DNA of 8,772 nucleotides, from the NCBI GenBank assembly GCA_045538835.1, contig JAZQEF010000025.1, positions 1 through 8,772 of the forward strand, given 5' to 3'. The stretch comes from RGIG6165 sp045538835 (lineage in GTDB: Bacteria > Bacillota > Clostridia > Oscillospirales > Feifaniaceae). The position numbers were made by a program, and so were the translations under genes. The notes beneath the pieces are model-generated. The model was not told where the DNA came from and searched no databases. It was given only the letters and a program-made list of their open reading frames with translations. Each line of letters starts with the position of its first letter. Position 1 is the stretch's first letter. This document shows positions 4,975 to 8,772 of this stretch, piece by piece.

Positions 4975-6525
4975 ATGTATATAGACAAATTACAACCATT
5001 TTGGAAAGACGAAGAGCGCAGGGCAACCGAGGACGGCAACAGAAAAGCCGAAGAGTTGCGCATAGAGTGGGGATCATACGAACCATTAACGCCCGAATGG
5101 TTAGAGGTTGAGCAGGAATTAACAGAAGTAATAAACCATATCCGAGATATACGGAAAGTTGTTTTAAACCGCTATATTGAATCCTTTAAGAGCAAGCCGA
5201 GCCGAGTACTTAAGGACGTTAAGGAAATTGTAAACGCTACCACACAGGAAGAATTTATTGAGGAACTTAACAGGCGCAAGTTTGAGATAAACCGAAATAT
5301 AACCGGCATTGATGCAGAGGGCAGCCCAAAAGTAGTACAGGACTTTATCACGGATAAATGGCAGCGTTATTTTGACGAATCGACAGCCGAAACCTATGAG
5401 AACTTTTATTACTTCCTGGGCGATAGATGCAGGGCGCAGTTAGAAGTATTGGCACGCTATGACCTTGACCACGAAGAGTATGACAAGATCCTGCACGCCT
5501 TTATATCTCAATGGTATAAGAAAGCAAGCACAGTACAGCCTATACCATCGCCACACGGCAAGATAACAGACGCCCTTGCGAAAATGGGGGCAACCAAGCC
5601 CGATAAGGACAGAAAAGCAGACACGGCATTATATACAGCCGACAGCCTACAGGCGGTTATTAAGGATTTTGAGGGGATAAAAAGAGGGCTGACGATAAAC
5701 GCCCACAAGCTGCTTACTGTCGCTATGGGGGAATTTGCGAACGTCAATAACTTTGAAATCGCAACAGAAAAAATGAAATCCCCGAGGTTAGGCGTTCACT
5801 TCTCATTTACGGAATATGCAGATAAGAGGGGATATGACCTCACCAATAAGGAACAAGTGAAAGACGCCAGGAAGAGCGTTAAAAAGGACTTGCAGTTATT
5901 GTTGAACTGCAGACCTCTTCGTTGGGAAGAGACAATTAACGGCAGGGCGCAGAACTTTGACGAAATGCGAATGTTTGGGCGTGTCTACCTTAAGGGCGAT
6001 GTTATCTATATGGAATTTACGCAGAGTTTCGGGCTTTACTTGTCTATGCTTCCATTAACGCAGTATTCACCGGGGCTGTTGGCGATAGACGGAAGAAACC
6101 CGAACGCCTATACAATGGGGCTGAAAATGTGCGAACACTACAACATGGATAACAACAAATTTAAGGGGAACTATAACACCCTGCGTGTTGAAACCCTGCT
6201 GAAAGAAACCAATTTGCCCGAGTATGAAACTATACTGTCGCAGCGTGGAAGTTGGGAACTGAAAATAAAAGAGCCGTTTGAAAAAGCATTAGAAACACTA
6301 TGCGAAGTAGGCGTGTTATCTTCCTGGGCTTACGCAGGAAAGCGGGGCAAAGTGCTAACCGATAAGGAAGCATATAACATAACCAATTATCACGATTGGC
6401 GGGATCTAATCGTTAAGTTTGAACTGAAAGACCCGAAAGACCAAACAAAGAGATTAGAAAACAAAGCACATGAAAAGAAGAAAAAGGCAGCCACCAAGTA
6501 CAGAGCCGATAAGAAAAAAGGTTAG
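4975..6525 (+). CDS. rep: Plasmid replication initiator, Rep_3-like, with long N-terminal extension
   Basis: A 516-residue initiator that should bind the iterons directly downstream and open the origin. ATG at 4975 is preferred because AGGAGA (4965-4970) sits at good spacing; the open frame reaches a GTG at 4888 with no ribosome site. Residues about 235-365 resemble a first winged helix (LTINAHKLLTVAMGEFA; later MRMFGRVYLKGDVIYMEFT). Residues about 370-485 resemble the second (NAYTMGLKMCEHYN, NTLRVETLLKETNLPEY, FEKALETLCEVGVLSSW), as in Rep_3/RepB proteins. The tail (about 490-516) is lysine-rich. Residues 1-235 are acidic, mostly helical and unrecognised, and make the protein longer than usual family members (typically about 230-400). 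The stop codon overlaps the first G of iteron 1. The assignment is by pattern, not search, but iterons at its end strongly support it. Confidence 0.82.
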   Translation: MYIDKLQPFWKDEERRATEDGNRKAEELRIEWGSYEPLTPEWLEVEQELTEVINHIRDIRKVVLNRYIESFKSKPSRVLKDVKEIVNATTQEEFIEELNRRKFEINRNITGIDAEGSPKVVQDFITDKWQRYFDESTAETYENFYYFLGDRCRAQLEVLARYDLDHEEYDKILHAFISQWYKKASTVQPIPSPHGKITDALAKMGATKPDKDRKADTALYTADSLQAVIKDFEGIKRGLTINAHKLLTVAMGEFANVNNFEIATEKMKSPRLGVHFSFTEYADKRGYDLTNKEQVKDARKSVKKDLQLLLNCRPLRWEETINGRAQNFDEMRMFGRVYLKGDVIYMEFTQSFGLYLSMLPLTQYSPGLLAIDGRNPNAYTMGLKMCEHYNMDNNKFKGNYNTLRVETLLKETNLPEYETILSQRGSWELKIKEPFEKALETLCEVGVLSSWAYAGKRGKVLTDKEAYNITNYHDWRDLIVKFELKDPKDQTKRLENKAHEKKKKAATKYRADKKKG

Positions 6526-6676
6526 GGGGATTCTGCTGTCGCAACAATATAAGGCGAAAATGAGAAAATGCAGACACAATATCTTGTTTTGCAAGGGCTT
6601 CAATACTTCAAAAAGGGGGGATTCTGTAGTCGCATGGGGGGATTCCATAGTCGCACAGGGGGATTCTGCTGTCGCA
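6525..6676 (+). repeat. Origin iterons (four 19-bp copies)
   Basis: GGGGGATTCTGCTGTCGCA occurs at 6525-6543 and 6658-6676. Variants lie at 6616-6634 (centre TGTAG) and 6637-6655 (centre CCATAG). GGGGGATTC and GTCGCA are invariant and only the centre varies. Copies 2-4 start exactly 21 bp apart, two helical turns, so bound Rep would line up on one face. Copy 1 starts 91 bp before copy 2 and overlaps the rep stop codon. This is the layout of an iteron-regulated theta or strand-displacement origin. Confidence 0.92.
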
Positions 6677-6729
6677 ACGAAATCGCGAAACCCTTGCAAT
6701 TACTGCGTTTCAGAGGTTGAGTTTTCTTC

Positions 6730-6758
6730 AGTACTAATTAGTACTTATTAGTACTAAT
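6730..6758. repeat. Phased AT-rich palindromes, candidate DNA-unwinding element
   Basis: AGTACTAATTAGTACT (6730-6745) is a perfect 16-bp palindrome and ATTAGTACTAAT (6747-6758) a perfect 12-bp one. GTAC recurs at 6731, 6741 and 6751, a 10-bp period close to one helical turn. The block is strongly AT-rich and begins 53 bp after the last iteron, as expected of an opening site. Alternatively it is an operator for a dimeric regulator. Confidence 0.65.
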
Positions 6759-6767
6759 TAAGCAACA

Positions 6768-6797
6768 CCCTCTGCATCTTAACAGCAGAGGGCGTTT
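6768..6797 (+). terminator. Rho-independent terminator downstream of rep and iterons
   Basis: CCCTCTGC (6768-6775) and GCAGAGGG (6785-6792) form a perfect 8-bp stem around a 9-nt loop, with CGTTTTAT following. It would stop rep transcripts after they cross the origin. The left arm is part of the 15-bp sequence shared with 3788-3802, where the right arm is missing. Confidence 0.8.
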
Positions 6798-6834
6798 TAT
6801 ATAATAACCACACGCAGAAGCCACAGCGTAATGA

Positions 6835-6843
6835 TTATTCACT
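6835..6843 (+). promoter_or_regulatory. Possible DnaA box
   Basis: TTATTCACT differs from the DnaA box consensus TTATNCACA only at the last base. Its place within the origin region, after the AT-rich block, makes host DnaA assistance plausible. One near-match is weak evidence. Confidence 0.35.
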
Positions 6844-6862
6844 ATATAGGCAGCCGTACAAG

Positions 6863-6930
6863 TTTAGCAAGCACTGCATTTTGACACCTGCGACGTTTTA
6901 GCAAGCAGAGGAAAAGCGTCCACAAAATGC
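6863..6930 (+). other. Nested hairpin with internal direct repeat in the primase-helicase leader
   Basis: GCATTTTG (6876-6883) pairs with CAAAATGC (6923-6930). Inside it GACGTTTT (6892-6899) pairs with AAAAGCGTC (6912-6920) apart from one bulged G. TTTAGCAAGCA occurs twice, at 6863-6873 just outside and at 6897-6907 in the inner loop, 34 bp apart. The structure lies 55 bp before the primase-helicase ATG. It could be a leader controlling that gene or a single-strand initiation site recognised by the primase. Confidence 0.55.
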
Positions 6931-6984
6931 CAACCTTGAGGGCAAGCCCCAAACCCCGGCTGCAGAAAGGACGGAACTAACAAC

Positions 6985-8772
6985 ATGAGTAAGATTGACA
7001 TTGATAATTTACGCCCTTACTTACAGGATTATGTAAACAGCATAACCGAACCAAGCAGGGGACGCAATATGTATATTTGCCCTTTATGCGGAAGCGGGAC
7101 AGGCAGAAGCAGGACCGGGGCGTTCGGGATCTATGACAACGGCATCAAATGGAAGTGCCAGGCTTGCGGTAAGGGCGGGGACGTTCTTGACCTCATAGGC
7201 GAATACGAACATATAACCGAGTTTACAGACAGAGTTAACCGCCTGGGCGAAGTGTTAGGCATCAAGATTGATACAGACAGACCGCACGCAGAACAGCCAC
7301 AAAATGAAGAGGTTATTAACTTCCTGCAGTACTTCCGAGAGTGTAACAAGCACCTGGGCGAAACTGACTACTACATGAAGAGGGGCATATCAGAAGAGAC
7401 AGCGCAACACTTCATGTTAGGTTATGACCCTGCATGGACGCACCCGAAAGCGAAGAACGCCCCACCAAGCCCACGCCTTATTATTCCTATATCGGAATAC
7501 AGCTATATAGCAAGGGACACAAGAGCCGAGATCCCCGAAGAAGCGCAGCCATATAAGAAGAGCAAGGCAAAGGGCAGAGAATCCGTTATATGGACGTTCA
7601 ACCACAAGTGCATAAGCGCAAACAACAAGCCCCTCTTCATCGTTGAGGGTGAAATAGACGCATTAAGCATAATTGAAGCGGGCGGGCAAGCCGTAGGCAT
7701 CGGAAGCATAGCGAACGTTAAGGGCTTCTTATCCTTATTGGAACAACGGCAGCCGTTAACACAGCCGTTTATTATCGCCCTGGACAATGAAGAAACCGAG
7801 CAAGTACAGAGGGCAACGGAAGAATTGACGCAGGGCATCAAGAAGTTAGGGGGCATCTGCATTTGCCGTAACATCTGCGGAAACAGCAAAGACCCTAACG
7901 AAGCATTAGTAACGGACAGAGAAAGACTATCAAAAGTGATAAGACACGCAGAAGAGGAAGCCATAAAAGCCGTAGAAACGGAAGAGAACGCAGACTATGA
8001 GGAATATGTAAGAACCTCTGCAGAGTTCGATTTATACAAGTTCCTTAACGGCATAGATCCGAAAGCAGACACGCCCGCCATATCGACAGGCTTCAAGACG
8101 TTAGACGAAGTATTAGAGGGCGGTTTATATGAGGGGCTTACTGTTATAGGCGGTATATCTTCGTTAGGAAAGACCACGCTAACAATGCAGATTGCAGACC
8201 AAATTGCACAGCAGGGGCGTGACGTTATGATATTTTCGCTTGAAATGGACAGGAACGAACTAATAGCCAAATCCATATCAAGAGAAACTATTATAGAGGT
8301 TGAGCGAACCGGGAAGAGTACAAGGCTTGCAAAGACCAACAGGGGGATAACTGCAGGGCATCGCTACAGGAACTACAGCCAAGAAGAAAAGGACATAATA
8401 GAAACTGCGGTACAGAACTACAGCGACTACGCACAGAATATATATATCCGTGAGGGCTTCGGGGATATGGGGCATAAGCGCATAAGAGAAGAGGTTAAGA
8501 AGCACGCTGCTATTATGGGAAAATCCCCGGTTGTAATCGTTGATTATCTGCAAATAATGGCAAAGCCCGATATACACAGCACAGATAAACAGAGCGTAGA
8601 CATTAACACAATGGAACTTAAGAGGATAAGCAGGGACTTCAAAACGCCTGTAATCGCTGTAAGTTCCGTGAATAGAGCGAACTACTTGACCCCGATTGAT
8701 TTTGAATCCTTTAAGGAATCGGGCGCAGTTGAATACTCTGCGGATCTTGTTATAGGCTTGCAGCTTAAATGC
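6985..8772 (+). CDS. Bifunctional primase-helicase (gp4/Twinkle type), continues at 2-313
   Basis: A 668-residue replicative primase-helicase interrupted by the contig ends. It would unwind the fork 5' to 3' and lay down primers. Domains: zinc finger with C32, C35, C58 and C61 (CPLCGSG, CQACG, then GKGGDVLDLI); linker; Toprim catalytic core with VEGEIDA (E221) and LDNEE (D267, E269, where DxD is usual); RecA-type helicase with Walker A GGISSLGKTTL (K396, T397), SLEMDRNEL around the catalytic glutamate, Walker B VVIVDYLQI (D520), H3 VIAVSSVNRANY, and the C-terminal segment at 2-313. All motifs needed for both activities are present. Length exceeds T7 gp4 (566). ATG at 6985 follows AAAGGACGGA (6966-6975). 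Carrying it should make the plasmid partly independent of host DnaB and DnaG. Confidence 0.95.
   Translation, partial: MSKIDIDNLRPYLQDYVNSITEPSRGRNMYICPLCGSGTGRSRTGAFGIYDNGIKWKCQACGKGGDVLDLIGEYEHITEFTDRVNRLGEVLGIKIDTDRPHAEQPQNEEVINFLQYFRECNKHLGETDYYMKRGISEETAQHFMLGYDPAWTHPKAKNAPPSPRLIIPISEYSYIARDTRAEIPEEAQPYKKSKAKGRESVIWTFNHKCISANNKPLFIVEGEIDALSIIEAGGQAVGIGSIANVKGFLSLLEQRQPLTQPFIIALDNEETEQVQRATEELTQGIKKLGGICICRNICGNSKDPNEALVTDRERLSKVIRHAEEEAIKAVETEENADYEEYVRTSAEFDLYKFLNGIDPKADTPAISTGFKTLDEVLEGGLYEGLTVIGGISSLGKTTLTMQIADQIAQQGRDVMIFSLEMDRNELIAKSISRETIIEVERTGKSTRLAKTNRGITAGHRYRNYSQEEKDIIETAVQNYSDYAQNIYIREGFGDMGHKRIREEVKKHAAIMGKSPVVIVDYLQIMAKPDIHSTDKQSVDINTMELKRISRDFKTPVIAVSSVNRANYLTPIDFESFKESGAVEYSADLVIGLQLKC
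8679..8772. repeat. Right copy of 94-bp terminal redundancy (circular join)
   Basis: Identical to bases 1-94. It lies inside the helicase domain coding sequence, and removing one copy leaves an intact 669-codon frame. Count the overlap once, giving a circle of about 8,678 bp. Confidence 0.95.

Larger units (their letters stand above)
6525..6984. other. Probable replication origin region (oriV)
   Basis: This 460-base non-coding stretch between rep and the primase-helicase holds, in order: iterons, AT-rich phased palindromes (6730-6758), a terminator (6768-6797), a near-consensus DnaA box (6835-6843) and a nested hairpin with an 11-bp direct repeat (6863-6930). Iterons next to an AT-rich opening site are the standard form of a Rep-dependent origin. 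TATAAT at 6800-6805 has only a short-spaced TTAACA (6779-6784, 15 bp) and is a weak promoter candidate for the primase-helicase gene. Confidence 0.8.

Noticed and set aside
6470..6751. Open frame across the end of rep and the iterons
   Set aside because: It overlaps the rep end in another frame and is open mainly because the iterons repeat; no ribosome site and no recognisable product.
6881..6909. TTGACA at 6881-6886 as a primase-helicase promoter
   Set aside because: No acceptable -10 lies 16-18 bp downstream, and the hexamer falls within the nested hairpin.
7503..7964. 153-codon reverse-strand frame opposite the primase-helicase, with others at 7995-8339 and 8278-8577
   Set aside because: They lie opposite a strongly supported gene with all motifs intact and have implausible composition for a protein.

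Overview
The window is almost certainly one complete circular replicon of about 8,678 bp, opened inside a gene. The first 94 bases (1-94) recur exactly as the last 94 (8679-8772), and the large primase-helicase gene starting at 6985 stays in frame across that join and stops at 313. All genes lie on the + strand. Every recognisable one concerns replication, partition, recombination or regulation. I see no relaxase, capsid, toxin or resistance gene, so this looks like a cryptic low-copy plasmid, or a plasmid-like relative of phage satellites. AAGGAG-type ribosome sites, a perfect TTGACA-17-TATAAT promoter, mid-40s G+C by eye, and the gene types (short ParA with a ribbon-helix-helix partner, excisionase-like HTH, iteron-type Rep) suggest Bacillota, perhaps a gut clostridial relative. 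That host assignment is inference, and no genus can be named.

Layout. 1-313 is the C-terminal end of the primase-helicase. 314-739 is non-coding: two terminator hairpins, a hairpin plus 14-mer element, a perfect promoter and a 9-bp tandem array. 740-1675 is a tyrosine recombinase and 1693-2025 an unknown helical protein. 2067-2120 is a second 9-bp array leading into a partition block: parA (2136-2921), a 53-residue protein (2998-3159), a ribbon-helix-helix ParB candidate (3227-3508) and an excisionase-type HTH protein (3510-3695). 3696-3973 is non-coding and holds the second hairpin plus 14-mer. 3974-4807 encodes a coiled-coil/AT-hook/Cro-like DNA-binding protein. 4975-6525 encodes a Rep_3-like initiator with a long unknown N-terminal part. 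6525-6984 is the probable origin: four 19-bp iterons, phased AT-rich palindromes, a terminator, a near-consensus DnaA box and a nested hairpin. 6985 onward is a zinc-finger/Toprim/DnaB-type primase-helicase.

How it may work. Rep would bind the iterons just downstream of its own gene and open the AT-rich palindromes. The plasmid's own primase-helicase would then load, so replication may need little host DnaB or DnaG. This resembles RSF1010 logic, with helicase and primase fused in one polypeptide. ParA and the RHH protein would segregate the plasmid using the 9-bp arrays as centromere. One array sits between a strong promoter and the recombinase start codon and runs on into the coding sequence, so the partition protein could also be the recombinase repressor. 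A single array unit ends on the start codon of the RHH gene, suggesting autoregulation. By eye the tetranucleotide GGCC is absent from the whole molecule, which points to long exposure to a HaeIII/BsuRI-type restriction enzyme.
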